A stretch of 64,000 nucleotides of DNA from Perognathus longimembris pacificus (taxonomy: Eukaryota; Chordata; Mammalia; Rodentia; Heteromyidae). Below the pieces are notes generated by a model. It saw only the letters and a program-made list of their open reading frames with translations, was not told the DNA's origin and made no database searches. Position 1 is the first letter of the stretch. Every line of letters starts with the position of its first letter. The stretch spans positions 9,994,963 through 10,058,962 of the forward strand of contig NC_063176.1 in NCBI RefSeq assembly GCF_023159225.1. Direction: 5' to 3'. Shown in pieces: positions 1 through 12,658 of the stretch. The position numbers were made by a program, and so were the translations under genes.

Positions 1-1195
1 CTTACTGTCTCCATGTTACTCACTGGAAATTGAATTTTGTAGAGATTAGAGGGTTTTTCTAAATGTCTTTATAACTAATTGTCATTAATAGCTAATAGTT
101 GAAGATGTCAGGTTTGAACTCCTGGCCACATGGCCTGGGAAAAATAATTTGGAAACAATATCAATAGATCCTTGGTTTACTGAAAGGTGCTGTAATAAAC
201 CAAATATCATTGGTTTAGCACAAGTCCTAGGTGACCAAGCTTAGGACTCCAGCATGAAATGGTTCTGGTCAGGGTCTTCTTCCGCATTGCAAATTGCAAA
301 CTTTTTGTTATTTCCTCATATGACAGAAAATCAAGCAAGCAGATTCTTACCATTCTTTATAAGGACTTGGATCCAAAAATGAAGACTCTACTCATTATTC
401 ACCTGCCTCCCAGGTGCTCCATCTCCATACAGTACCACCTGTCAGATGAGATTTTAACACATGAATTTGGGGGGCAGTGGACACAAACTTATATCCTTAC
501 TTCTGAAGATTTTCAGATTATCTCAATAAATAACCTAGCAACCTAACCCACTCACTCATGAACATTGTTTCCAGCTTTTTTCTTTTTTCTGAACTTCTTT
601 TTCTTTATCACATTTCTGCACTTTCAATTGTCCTTTCTCATGTGAAGAAAACCTGACTCTGGAAGAATGTAGTTGTCAATAATGGTTGAAAAATGTAAGA
701 TGAAAAGCAAAACAACAATAAGACCATAGGAGTCCTAACAAGGTGAAATATCTGTAGGTCACAGGATCTTTGAAAACATTTCCTGTTATTATTTGGATGT
801 GTAAGTATAACATCCAAAGAATTCAATAGATCTATATTGGGTAGACCCATGGCAAAAGGTCTACTATGTTTCTCTCTGAGTCAAAGTAAACAATGAGGAG
901 GCAACAAAAAAGGATAATTTAAAAAATGGCTTCAGGAAAGAAAGTTTGGCATAAATATCATAAACTTTATAAGATGCCACAAACTTTATGCAAACAAGTG
1001 TGCTAAATGACATTGTAAAAATATTCTGCTGTCGTTTCTTATCTTACTTTCTGAGGCAAGGAACTGGAGTCTCTTAAACAAATTAGAAAATGTTAATGCC
1101 ACAAGTTTTGAAAGCCACCCTCAAGTTCAGTATCTTATGTAATTTTAGCAAGATTTCTTAGAAAATGTGAGTGAACTAGTACTGTAGCTTAAAGC

Positions 1196-1197
<2 letters not shown>
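1..1197. other. Unassigned A+T-rich sequence
   Basis: No gene or clear mobile element is recognised here. The longest frames are under 100 codons, lack family resemblance, and are what chance gives in A+T-rich DNA. Confidence 0.5.
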
Positions 1198-1233
<36 letters not shown>

Positions 1234-1250
1234 TGGTCTGTGTGTATGTA
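1198..1250. repeat. (GT)n microsatellite, interrupted
   Basis: The sequence is an almost pure GT run to about 1226, then GT-rich with interruptions (TATG, GGTC) to 1250. It is a simple repeat. The His-Thr-rich minus-strand frame across it is an artefact. Confidence 0.95.
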
Positions 1251-1769
1251 GCATTTAAACCAGAATATTAACCCTTCTTTAGTCCCTATCACTTGTACCC
1301 AAGAAGGAGAATAAAGCAGATACCTGAGTCTAAGTGTGTATGTGCATATATATTCTTGCACCGTCTCTTCTCTCATTTCCCATATTCTCTGATTTTCATG
1401 AAGTGTTGATTTTTTCCTCTCCATTTTCTCTGGGACTATCATATCTTGTCTTTTGTACCTATTATGTTTCTGGTGTCCTTGATGTCCCATTCACAATCTG
1501 ACTATAATCTCCAGACATTTAAAATATATTCATGTATGTGTGTAAATATATGTTTAAATTTCATGTACCAGTGATTTTAGCTGTCAAATCCATTGATTTT
1601 TTGTCATCACTCTCTGTCTTGGGCTATGATGGATATTGACTCTGGATTTCTGGTCTCCTAAGCAGTAGTTGAGAGAAATTCTCTTAATCCAAGCCACTCT
1701 CATTAAGACTAGACCTGTCAGAACGTTGAATTCCTGGAGTACTTTATGTACGTGTAAAAAAAAAATAAC

Positions 1770-1915
1770 CTGTCAAAATTTGGAGGAGGAGGGACAATGA
1801 TGGAAAATGATAGACCTGAATTTGATCAATGGCAGTATATGCATATATGGAATTTCACAATGAAATTCCTTTATACAATTAATACGTTAATCATAAAACA
1901 ATAAAATGATACAGT
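1770..1915 (+). mobile_element. Probable old L1 3' end fragment
   Basis: A purine-rich block (GGAGGAGGAGGGA) is followed by a TTTGATCAA-type segment, CACAATGAAATTCCTTTATACAA and an A-rich end. This order resembles the 3' end of older rodent L1 elements. Antisense versions of the same text occur near 39.1, 53.2 and 60.3 kb. No target duplication was found. Confidence 0.45.
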
Positions 1916-3592
1916 TCAGAAGAACTGAATTCAATATGAAGTTTAGGAAGACTTAACCAACCTATTTACTTATTTTTTCTATTTTGAAAGGTCTAAGACA
2001 AAAATCTAAAAATTATTTTGTTTCTAAAGGCAGAAAAATAATACTATAACTGAGAAGAAGAATGAAAAACAATTTGGACTTCAAAATCCCTTTATAGCTC
2101 ACTTCCTTTTTACTTGGGGCATATTAGACTCGTGAGCTTAAGGATCATAAGAGAACACTAAAGTATGTAATCTGATTCTTATATACATCCTCCATGTTGC
2201 TACACCCTCTAAGACATTCTGTCAAAAATTCTGGAAAAAAAATTCTGGTGAAGACCGGTAGAATTAGTGTAATGGTAATTACTCAGACTGTAAAATATTT
2301 CAGGGTGAATCCTAACCTTCCAAAATAGGTACTGGTTTTTAATCAAGGTATTTGTAAGTATAACCACAGTAGGAGCTAAGATCTTGGTAGATATAAAATA
2401 CTTGTGTTATTAATGTGGGTACAAAATACAATTGTGAGAAAGGAAGATTGTTTGAAAACAAAGACAGATTAGAATGCTGCACCTACTCACCGACTAACAC
2501 CAAAAAACTCTTGGGGGTGGCAGCAGAGTTACATGGCAACAAACATGGAATGAATTTCCCCTGAGTGCTTGTGGAAGCAAACAATAACTCACACAACTTG
2601 ACTTTGAGCTTCTGGAATCCAGACTGTGATAAAACATATTTCTGTCCGTTTATAGGGCTTAATTTGTGTTATTATGATTATGTTTTAATGACAGGCCTAG
2701 GAAACAAATACAGACTCATACTTGGTGATGCTGTGGAACAGATAGCCAAATATTTACTCGGTTGGGGTGCATATGTACATTATTAAGGGAATCACAGGGT
2801 GTGTCCATAATGCATCTTCCTGATCAGAAAGGTCAGCCTTAAATTTTGCTTTCTCTCTTTCCTTATAAACCTTTATCAGACAGGCAGTTAAATCAAAGCT
2901 AATATTACTAATCTTACCTTGAGGTCAGTTCTTGTATATGGGATTCTAACGAGAAATTTTAGGCCTTCTACAGTATCTAATTAATCTCTGAGAAACTCAC
3001 ACATTTTTTTAAAAAAAGCCATACAAGGGACACAAATTCCTTTATTCTTTTTTAAATTTGCTGATCCAATTTTCCAGCCCTGCTCTAGGTGGTATTCTAC
3101 CCAACAGACAAATAGCTAGAGGAATAGAAGGCCCAGCTGATTTTGCCAGAGGTCCCTTTCCAGGAGTGTAACATTTTTTTCATAGTGTTGGAGAAGTGGA
3201 ATTATTTTTTCTGTAGGGAGAGTTTTTAAAATTTTTATTAGCTTACACTTTTCAGAAGAATAACAGTCCAATGTATTCATCTTTCATGCTACATCAACTC
3301 TCCATCTTAGATTAAAGAAAATGTTGAATAATGCCCAAGAGTAGAGTGAAAGGTTGGTTCTGTAACCCCATAATATACACAGCAGTAGAACTAGGGACAA
3401 GCAATGCCTGGCTACCTGCTGGTCTATTTTCTTTAGAATGTTGTGTGGCTAATTTTCCTTATCTTCAATTTTGGAAGATATTTACTGATTGGGGCCTTAG
3501 TGGATGGCAATTCATGTAAACACTATCTATACATGCTTAGGAGAAAATCTCTACAAGTTACAATGGTGTTTGTGCACTTGAAACTTTAGTAT
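1916..3592. other. Unassigned A+T-rich sequence
   Basis: No gene is recognised. Short frames such as 2565-2786 and 3331-3519 show no motif or family resemblance and are probably chance. Confidence 0.45.
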
Positions 3593-3607
3593 AAAAAGGC
3601 AAATAGA
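3593..3607 (+). repeat. Target-site duplication, left copy
   Basis: AAAAAGGCAAATAGA is repeated exactly at 4604-4618 and brackets the truncated L1. A perfect duplication suggests a fairly recent insertion. Confidence 0.9.
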
Positions 3608-4603
3608 TCCATCTCACCCCAGTAAGAATGACCTTTATCAAGAAGACTAACAATAGCAAATGTTGGAGGGGATGTGGCCAAAAGGGAACCCTACTTCATT
3701 GTTCCTGGGAATGTAAGCTGGTTCAGCCACTCTGGAAAGCGGTATGGAGATTTCTCAGAAGGCTAAACATAGAGCTCCCCTACGACCCCCACTTTTGGGC
3801 ATCTCCCCAAAAGACCACAAATAAGAACACACTAAAGCCAACAGCACAACAATGCTCATCACAGCACAATTTGTCAAAGCTAGAATTTGGAACCAACCCA
3901 GATGCCCCTCAGTAGGCGAATGGATCAGGAAAATGTGGTACATATACACAATGGAATTTTTTGCCTCTATCAGAAAGAATGACATTGCCTCATTCGTAAG
4001 GAAATGGAAGGACTTGGAAAAAATTATACTAAGTGAAGTGAGCCAGACCCAAAGAAACATGGACTCTATGGTCTCCCTCATAGGGAATAATTAGTACAGG
4101 TTTAGGCAAGTCACAGCAGAGGATCACAAGAGCCCAATAGCCCTTATGAGCACATAAGATGATGCTAAGTGAAATGAACTCCATGTTATGAAAATGACTG
4201 TCATATCACTGTTGTAATTACTTTCAACATGCCATGTGAAACCGTAGCTTCTATTATTGATGATCCTCTTGTATCCTCTTCCTGTGGTTGTACCTGCACT
4301 ATCACTGTTTCTTATCTGAGTACATTGGAAACCGTGTATACTGGTATTAGAACTAGGAAATAGAAAGGGAATACCAAAATCGAGAGACACAGGGTAAAAA
4401 AGACAAATGACTACAAAAGCAATATTTGCAAAACTGTTTGGTGTAAATCAACTGAACAACTCATGGGGGAGGGAAGGGAAAGGGGGTGGAGGGAGAAGGG
4501 AATGAGGGAGGAGGTAACAAATATTACAAGAAATGTATCTAATGCTTAATGTATGAAACTGTAACCTCTTTGTACCTCAGTTTGACAATAAAAATTTAAT
4601 TTA
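3608..4603 (+). mobile_element. 5'-truncated L1, end of ORF2 plus 3'UTR
   Basis: This is a truncated LINE-1. The left part carries the characteristic L1 ORF2 C-terminal text: CATCTCACCCCAGTAAGAAT, then GGAGGGGATGTGG, then ATGTGGTACATATACACAAT. The right part is a 3'UTR ending in GTTTGACAATAAAAATTT and an A-rich tail. The insertion lies between perfect 15-bp duplications (AAAAAGGCAAATAGA at 3593-3607 and 4604-4618), and the 5' junction AT|AAAAA fits L1 endonuclease cleavage. The same 3' end recurs at 40105-40221, and a related one ends the L1 at 21.6 kb. The coding remnant (about 3628-4094) is frameshifted and non-functional. Confidence 0.93.
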
Positions 4604-4618
4604 AAAAAGGCAAATAGA
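4604..4618 (+). repeat. Target-site duplication, right copy
   Basis: This is an exact match to 3593-3607 and directly follows the A-rich tail of the L1. Confidence 0.9.
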
Positions 4619-5919
4619 AAGATTTGGCTTTCCTTTTAATTTGATATCCAACTCAACTCTTTAGCTTACTTAGGTATAAAGTGAGAATAGTGGACTAAAG
4701 TCAATTCAGTCAAACAATTTCACCATGGTGGAGGGAAGTAAATGTAGGAAGTTATTATAATGAACGAGGACTATTTTTTTTTCCATTTTCTATTACTATC
4801 ATGAAATACCTGAGGCCAGGCACTTTTAAATAAGAGGGATTCTTTAGCACACAGATTAGGGGGGCTGTTAAGTTAAAAAAAATACACCAGTTTCCCATAT
4901 TCCCTGATGATAGATGGTGTCATGCTAAGAGCATGTGTAATGAATGCCATTCCCCATAGGATCACATGGTCAGACAGGGAGTTATGAAAACATTTGTTGT
5001 TGTTAGAATGTTTAGGAGTGGATGCTAGCATGATATTTAGTGAACAGGAAAGAAAAATGTAATACATCCAATTTTGTTTTGTGCCACATGATTTTCAGTG
5101 ATATATAAAATGTTCATTAAAAAACTCTCCATCTTTATTTGAACATAAACAATATTTTTGGCTTATGTAAACAGATAGACAGAATATAATAAGGACAAAT
5201 ATTTGTGCATAGTTTTTGGAAATAAAATTTATTGAGGAATTACTGCATTTTAACTACCTTAGCGTCCTATCGAGTATCAGGCAACTTTCCAGAACATTAT
5301 TTCAGCTACAGCAAGATGCTCACAAGATGTGTATACCCCAGTGTTCACACCTGAACCAGGAATCATTTGTAATGTTGCATTCAGTGATTATACAGATACA
5401 GAGTTGAACCTGCCTTTTTCATGTAGTCTTCTCATGGGCTTGTGTATTCTCATATGTTCAATGCATACCTAAGCTCAGATATTTCCTGTAAAAAATTGCT
5501 TTCTTATTGTTAATAATCAAATGTAAAGCAAAGCAATATATAGCAGTTTTCTTAAGAAAAGCAATGTGCAGATAGGTTTTCTTATTTACTATATATGTTT
5601 CTCAAACATCAGCTTCCTGAGTGGCTACCAATAGAAGCATGAACCACTTACACTTTGCTCTAGGTTCACAGCCAGCATTGTAAAAATTTGCAAAGTGATC
5701 CATGTCTGAAAGTCCACAGATATTTACTCATATGAATAAACACCCATTATCATATTGCATCATGTCCTTTAGCATATCATTGTCCCCAGCTACAATAGTC
5801 TTTTCTGCATCACTGGGAGCATAAAATAATCTGGGTTTTTTGTAGCAAGTCAAAACGTTAAGACCATCTTCCATATAATTTTACATCTAGTCTGAGAAGA
5901 GTATGTACACACACTTTAA
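4619..5919. other. Unassigned sequence
   Basis: No gene is recognised. Around 4775-4860 a segment (TATTACTATCATGAAATACC) looks like a decayed interspersed repeat, but I cannot name its family. Confidence 0.4.
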
Positions 5920-6130
5920 ATATATATGCATATATATATACATACATGCATACACATTCATGAATATAATTTAAATATATACATATACTTGCATGGTATG
6001 CATATTTCTATATGTACACATCTCTTTACATATGCATGTGTATGTATAGATTTACCTTTAGAAGTTTACCAGAACATATACTGTGTATATCAAATATATA
6101 TATATGTATATGTCAATATGTGTAGGAATA
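5920..6130. repeat. A+T-rich low-complexity tract (TA/TG/CA)
   Basis: Irregular TATATA, CATACA and TATGTG alternation covers about 200 bp. The Ile/Tyr/His-rich frame at 5926-6135 is a product of this low complexity, not a gene. Confidence 0.75.
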
Positions 6131-6985
6131 TTTAAATATCTTAATTATGTATTTAACATGCACATTTTAATGCATATATGTGTATTTAAATAATTTTGCC
6201 ACAGTCTAAATACATTTGAGACTGAGAAGATTTTAACTTTTAAACTGATAAATTGGATAAACTCTGAGCAAAATGGTATGCCAATTTCAAAATTAGACAA
6301 AGAATGATTTAAATTCCAAATATTTTAACTTTTTAATTGAATTTCTAATCAGTGAGAATACATTGAAAAAATGAAAATATTAATGAGGTATTCATAGATA
6401 TAATATATATATGCTTGTGCATATGCTATGGAGAAAATTCTCATTATGCAAGATAATTAAATGTCACTTGTCATAAAGACTTCCCAAAGAGGTTACAGGT
6501 AGCAGAAAATTGCAGGAAGCCAATTATCTGATCTTTTGCCTTTCAGCAATTTTCTCCCTTTTGTCTATAGATGGGTTTTCCTATTTGCTTATTTCTTTAA
6601 TTCTCTTTAATTACACAAAAGGACAATAATTTCTACTAAAATTTTCATACTCATTCTGTACCTATAGCAAGCAACATATTTCCATATGAGATTTTGTGAG
6701 GGATAGGAAATATAAGATATGATTTATACACACTCTTTTGCTTGTTATCCTGCAAATGTAGTAATAATTTGTATTATCTTTCAAACATACATGTATATTT
6801 CATTGGCTGATATTGTGTTGAGAAATAACTATGGGAGGCATTTCCATATCTTCTTTCTCTTTATTATTATGTTCACATTTTTCTGTATTTTTAAAACTTT
6901 TATGAATGTGTCATACTATGTGTAAATTTCAAGATTAAAATAAAACTGATATTATATGAACATAAACAGAAGTATGGTTTAAAGG

Positions 6986-6988
<3 letters not shown>
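6131..6988. other. Unassigned A+T-rich sequence
   Basis: No gene or named repeat is recognised. Confidence 0.45.

Positions 6989-7031
<43 letters not shown>
6989..7031. repeat. (TC)n microsatellite at a SINE tail
   Basis: This is a pure TC run of about 43 bp. It lies on the 3'-tail side of the antisense SINE at 7070-7313, as several other microsatellites in the window do. Confidence 0.95.
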
Positions 7032-7034
<3 letters not shown>

Positions 7035-7069
7035 CCTGTCTCCATCCATCCATCCTTCTGTGTGTAGTG

Positions 7070-7313
7070 TATGTGTGGTGGTTGGGGGGTGTCTTGGTCA
7101 TGGGGTTTGCATCAGTGCCTGCTTGCCCCTGCGCTCTTCAGCTTAAGGCTAGAGCTCAAGCATTTTGAGCCACAGCGCAACTTCCAGTTTTCTGGTGGTA
7201 AATTGGCGATAAGACTCATGGACTTTCCTACCTGGGCTGGCTGTGAACCATGATCTTCAGATCTCAGCTTCCTGAGTAGCTAGGATTACAGGCATGAACC
7301 AACAGCACCTGGA
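7070..7313 (-). mobile_element. Dimeric SINE, B1-like left half plus Geo-like right half
   Basis: Read on the minus strand, it starts with CCAGGTGCTG, then the 7SL/B1-type text TGTAATCCTAGCTACTCAGG and a GCCAGCCCAGG block. A CCAATTTACC linker and a right half with GCGCTGTGGCTC and CTCTAGCCTTAAGCT follow. The right half resembles that of the IDL-Geo SINE, so this looks like a B1-Geo composite. It is the most frequent repeat in the window. Family naming is from memory. Confidence 0.85.
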
Positions 7314-8202
7314 TCTTTTTATGATGATGATGATGACAACAACTACTACTACTATTATAAATGGACATATCCATTGTTTGCTATGATTATTAAGGCCTTT
7401 CACTAACAAATTTTGTCTGGCAGATGAATCAACCACAGTATTATAAACCACAGGAAGTGCTTTTCAAAGTAGCACTGTAGCTTGATGTACCCTAAGGCTG
7501 TCATGTTCCTGACTGATCATGTTTCTACCTGGAATTCATACTTTTTGGTATTTATGTAGTAACTTCTGAGTATTGTTTACACACATTTTACATATACACA
7601 TGCACATACAATTTTGTTTCTGGGGAAATGACCCATTTGTTATTATCAGATTCAATAATCTGATAGTAAACGACAACCAAAATTTAAGGATCTTTGAAAT
7701 CTCAGCCTGTATGTAATTCTACAGGAACAATTTAATTTATTCTCTTTTTCAAATATTTGAAGGAATAATAAATTATGCCAACTAACTACACTACTTTAGT
7801 CACTAAAATCCCAGAGTAGTATTGGCTTTGACAGGTTCTGCTCAAATATAGGCTAGTTTTCATTTCATTCCCAATCTACTCCGCTTCTGCTAAGCGATGT
7901 TCCTGAAATAAGTACATTTCTTTCTTTTTTGGCATTCTAATGACTTAATTTAGTAAGCTTAATGAGCTTATCTCTAGTCAAAGATCAAGGACAGGATACT
8001 ACTTCTGTGTCAATCTATTGCTTGTTGATGAACTCAGTACCCACAGGATGGATAGATTAAATTTTTCCATGTAGATTTTAAAGATCATAGTTGAAATGTA
8101 TTTTTGTACTGTAATGTACTTAGATATTATGCGGGAAGACAGACTTCAAAGAGGATTTCAAATTTTGACTGATTTTTTTTTTGAGTGAGATGGTAAGCGA
8201 GG
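7314..8202. other. Unassigned sequence
   Basis: A short (GAT)n/(TAC)n-like stretch lies at about 7320-7360. Otherwise nothing is recognised. Confidence 0.4.
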
Positions 8203-8212
8203 AACACACACA

Positions 8213-8255
<43 letters not shown>
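8203..8255. repeat. (CA)n microsatellite
   Basis: This is an almost pure CA run with one ATA interruption near 8218-8221. Confidence 0.95.
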
Positions 8256-8257
<2 letters not shown>

Positions 8258-8914
8258 TCTGCTCAAAGCTGGCTTTTCCTTCCTCCTGTCTGGAAAAAAC
8301 ACTTCTGGGAAGCTAAAAAATTTCCATCCCAGTCTTGAAGAGGATGGATTGTTAGCCTCCTGCAAGAAAATCTAAAAATCAGAAAGTGAGACAAACTTGA
8401 GGACTAGTGCTTGAGACTGGCAAAACATGGGAAGTTAGGGCACATTGGTTTCTGAGAGTTTTCCAGTCTAAGAAAAATCCAGAGAAGCAGACGTTGTAAT
8501 TAATTGTTTTGGCCCTGCCCTGTTGTGACCAGCCCACTCTCCTGAGATTATCAGTGATATGTACGTGCGATTGCTTCTGATTATGTAGATGTGCCTCATG
8601 TGGCAACGGAGTTTCCTGACCATGTATGTTCATCAGGGATTTAGGAGAGATAAAAGCCGCAGGCTCACTGTTGTATGCTCTAGACTATGGCATGGTATTC
8701 CCATGAGTAGAAATTCATCTGCCCAGGGCAAGGGGGTTTCAAGTGAGAAGGTTAAGAAACCATTCCAAAGCTAATATAATCAAGGTCATGGGGGAGAGAA
8801 TTTTAATCAATTCCTAGGTTTGAGGAGGATGTTCAGCTTCACAGATTTGTCATGCTCAGACTGGAAAAGCTGCCCAAACTGAGCTGCCCAAGAAGCAGTA
8901 GCTCTGAAGCATAC

Positions 8915-9163
<249 letters not shown>

Positions 9164-9362
9164 GCCACCACCAGGGGACGGCATCAGCACCAAGTACTTC
9201 CTTTTCCTGCCTGCCACTAGCGTGTCAATGGAGAAAAGATGGAACTGAAAGCTACATCTAGGAGGAATATTTTGAAGATGATTAGGTTTTAATTACCAGA
9301 CTATGTTGTCATTTGTTGATTAAAGTAACCATAATGTTATCTATTCCCTAAGAATGTGGGTG

Positions 9363-9363
<1 letters not shown>

Positions 9364-9409
<46 letters not shown>
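9364..9409. repeat. (GT)n microsatellite
   Basis: This is a pure GT run of about 46 bp in otherwise non-repetitive DNA. Confidence 0.95.
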
Positions 9410-9412
<3 letters not shown>

Positions 9413-12142
9413 TGCAGTAATATTGAGGTTTACATGAAGGCTACAGATCTCTGCTTCCTTTTGAAAAGCAGAAAAGAAGACTGAGTTTTACTTACGCACC
9501 AAGTCCTACTTCTTTGCACATCAGATATGTTGCTAAAAATAGGATCCAATAATTTAGCTAAGCCTATTGATAACTAATTCCTTTTTTAAATACAATATAT
9601 TGTGTGGGTAACAGTGCCACATGAATTGATGGACTGAAGCTAATAGCACTTAACTTTCAACTGACACATCTCAGTTTGTAGCATTTCTGTTATAAGAGTG
9701 GTAAATTATACCTGCTCAGTGCTTCTGGTGACTGATGTAAGATTTTTGAATTGTGAAACTTTAGCTTCATCTTGAAATTTAGTGTTTTTAGAAGGGAATT
9801 TGGGTATCACCTATATTACTGAGTTTGTTACCCAAGATCAATGCTCATTGTTCCACACTGCCACTTCTTCCATTGGACAGGAGAAGTCTGCACCTTTGAA
9901 GACAGGCCATCTGGAAATCACGGTGTGAAATAGCCTTGTGCACTAATTCAGCGAAAATTACCTCTGGTATCAGATTTTTAGTGATTCTCTCTTGACTGTT
10001 TATCAGCCCTCTCTATACTAAATTACTCCTTAATCAACCATTCCTCCTTCAATGGCTCATTTTCTGTCTAGTTCCTTTCCTTAGAATATTGTTTTAACCT
10101 TATATAACAGAAAGGCTATCTGAGATTCTGCAATGTTAAAATGTGGTCTACCCTAAATTAAGTGTGTTACCTAGATGACAATGACGTCACTCAGGTAGTG
10201 GGCCTACAAGGAGCTAGCACAATTTCACTTATTTCATTTTAATGGGTCCCCTTGGCTTTAAGGCTATAAACTAAAATACCATTGCAGTCTCCTCCAGCAA
10301 TCTCAAACTTAATTATTTCACTCCAGGAACCTGTCTGATGGCCCTGTAGAGACTTGCTTTTGCACTAAAATGCAATTCCTTATTGTGTGACAAAATTACC
10401 TTTGTTTCACATTCTTTTTAAAAACTTTATTTACAAACACCATAGAAAAACACATCTTAATAGGTTATTACCAAAAATATGGTAATAAGATGCAGATTGG
10501 ATCTGTCAGATTCTTTCTTTTTTTCTTTTTAAACATTATTTCCTGTGTAATCATGGTAACTTTTAAAATACTATCCTAAGTGCCAGGCATTGTGGGTAAT
10601 GTGGTACAAATTGTCAGGACAGCTGACTCAAATCTTTTTGCCTACTGAATTCTGATATGACTTATTAAATTTCATCACTTGGATGACACAACTTATGTCC
10701 ATCTCTCCCAATTTCTCTTTTACTGCTTTGAGAAAATTTAGTTTTGTCAACTAAATTTTTTTCAGAGAGAAGAGTGAGACAAGGGAGGATAGTTAGAAAA
10801 TGCTGCCAATTTACAGGTGCTGCCATTGACATAGCAAAATAATCTATGAAAATCACAATGATCGGTAACATAACTGAAAAGTGTTTAATTTTTTTCCTTC
10901 GGGAAATTCAGAACATTTTCAAAATTAAATGATAGCAGAAGAAATAGTCTAGTTTCTGGTTTAAAAAGAAGTGTGAACTAAGATTAAAAAATTCTGAAGA
11001 TGTTCTAATATATCTGGGATACATCGGGCTTTATTCACTTCGGTCTATATGTGCTGGTAGGATTCCTCACTCTATTTCTCTCATTCTTTGAAGATGAAGG
11101 GACAGCCCATGATTATGGCACATTCCTATTAATCATGTTTTTTTTCTGTTTCAAGGTTCTTAAGCCGTGAAAAAGTAGTATGATGGATGAAGGAAAAAAA
11201 ACAAGGTACTGACGTATTGTACTTCATTTATGCCAGAGGTTTAAATTTTTTTCCTTTTAGACTGATGCTTTTACTTATGTGAGAAATCAAATGCATGGAA
11301 ATTAATAAGCTCTAGTCAATAGGTAAAGCAATAAAATATAAAAAGAAAAAGCACCCCCAATTGTGCACAAACTTTATAGACATTTAATTCCCTGTGTGGA
11401 TGGGATGTTTACTTATCTGGGCCAGAGCTTCATACCAAACAAGAATTAGATTTTCCTCATTTTGAGTTTGCTATCCTGCTTCATTTAACAGCCATGGAAT
11501 TGAGAAAGGAAAACAGATAGAAGGACAGACAATATTTGGAAAAGAACCAGAATGAAGCTCAATTCTACTTGTTTATTTTGGGCTTGGGAAAATGTGCAGA
11601 AAAAAAAGAGATTGCATTTACACAGACAAACTCCACAAACCTCTATTCTGAAACTCATTTTAGGTTATCCCCATTGAACAAACACCAAACAATGTTTAGT
11701 GACGCTATCTTAGTCCCAGTGACCACCTTTAAATTACGGGATGAATGAGACAAGATCACTGATCAGTTGGAAGATTGACAAGGCACTTCCCTTGGAGCCA
11801 GCTCCTGTAAGTTCCACATTACCCTCTGTATCAAAATGCAAGATCGAATGAAACAAATTATTGTATTTTGGTAGGCATGGTGATGAACACATGGAATTTT
11901 CTCTTGATGTCTCTTGATTTGTTTTCCAAATAAAGGAAAACTAGTATTCAGATCACATAACAATTTCAATTTGAATATTTTCCCTGGTCTGGCATGACTA
12001 AAACTAATATACCAAAATGCAAAATCTATAGATTATTACTACATGACAAAAATATTGTTGCTTGTGCATAAAATGCTAACATATTAACATGAGACTGTAG
12101 ACCAAAATGAATTTGGAAAATGTTAAAGAAAACTAAACTGCT
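9410..12142. other. Unassigned, mostly non-repetitive sequence
   Basis: No gene is recognised over 2.7 kb. The frames are short and without motifs. A perfect CRE-type octamer lies at 10182-10189. Confidence 0.45.
10182..10189. promoter_or_regulatory. Perfect CRE palindrome TGACGTCA
   Basis: The CREB/ATF consensus octamer occurs once in CpG-poor sequence. The sequence shows only the motif. No promoter, CpG island or transcript start is visible nearby, so function is speculative. Confidence 0.2.
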
Positions 12143-12390
12143 GCTTGGCGCCATTGTCTCACACTTATAATGATAGCTACTCAGGAGGCTAAGATCTGAG
12201 GATCATGGTTCAAAGCCAGCCGAAACAGGAAAGGCCATGAGGCTCTTATCCCCAATTAATTACCAGAAACTGGAGGTGGCTCTGTAGCTCCAATTAGTAG
12301 AGTATTAGCCTTGAGTGATAAGGCTCATAAACAGCACCCAGCATCTGAGTTCAAGTCCCATAACTGACAAAACCAACACCAAACACAATA
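12143..12390 (+). mobile_element. B1-Geo type SINE, diverged
   Basis: The SINE order is present: GATAGCTACTCAGGAGGCTA, then AAGATCTGAGGATCATGGTT, then CCCCAATTAATTACC, then a right half with TTAGCCTTGAGTG and an A/C-rich tail. It faces the SINE at 12530-12775. Confidence 0.8.
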
Positions 12391-12529
12391 ACAAAACTTA
12401 AATTCTGATATTTGTTTTGATCATAATAAATTTTATCTCCTTGAATCCTTCTAAATATAATATTTTACATATTCAGCCAAGATTATGTATAGATAGATGA
12501 GAAACAGGTAGACAAACGGACAGACTTTG

Positions 12530-12619
12530 TTTTTTTAGTACTGAAGTTTGAACTCAGGGCTTCTACCTCTCTTAGGATGACAACTCCACTCAAATCACAC
12601 CTCCAGCCCTGTTTTTTTT

Positions 12620-12658
<39 letters not shown>

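Noticed and set aside
5926..6135. Frame of 69 codons rich in Ile, Tyr and His
   Set aside because: It is produced by TA/CA low-complexity sequence.
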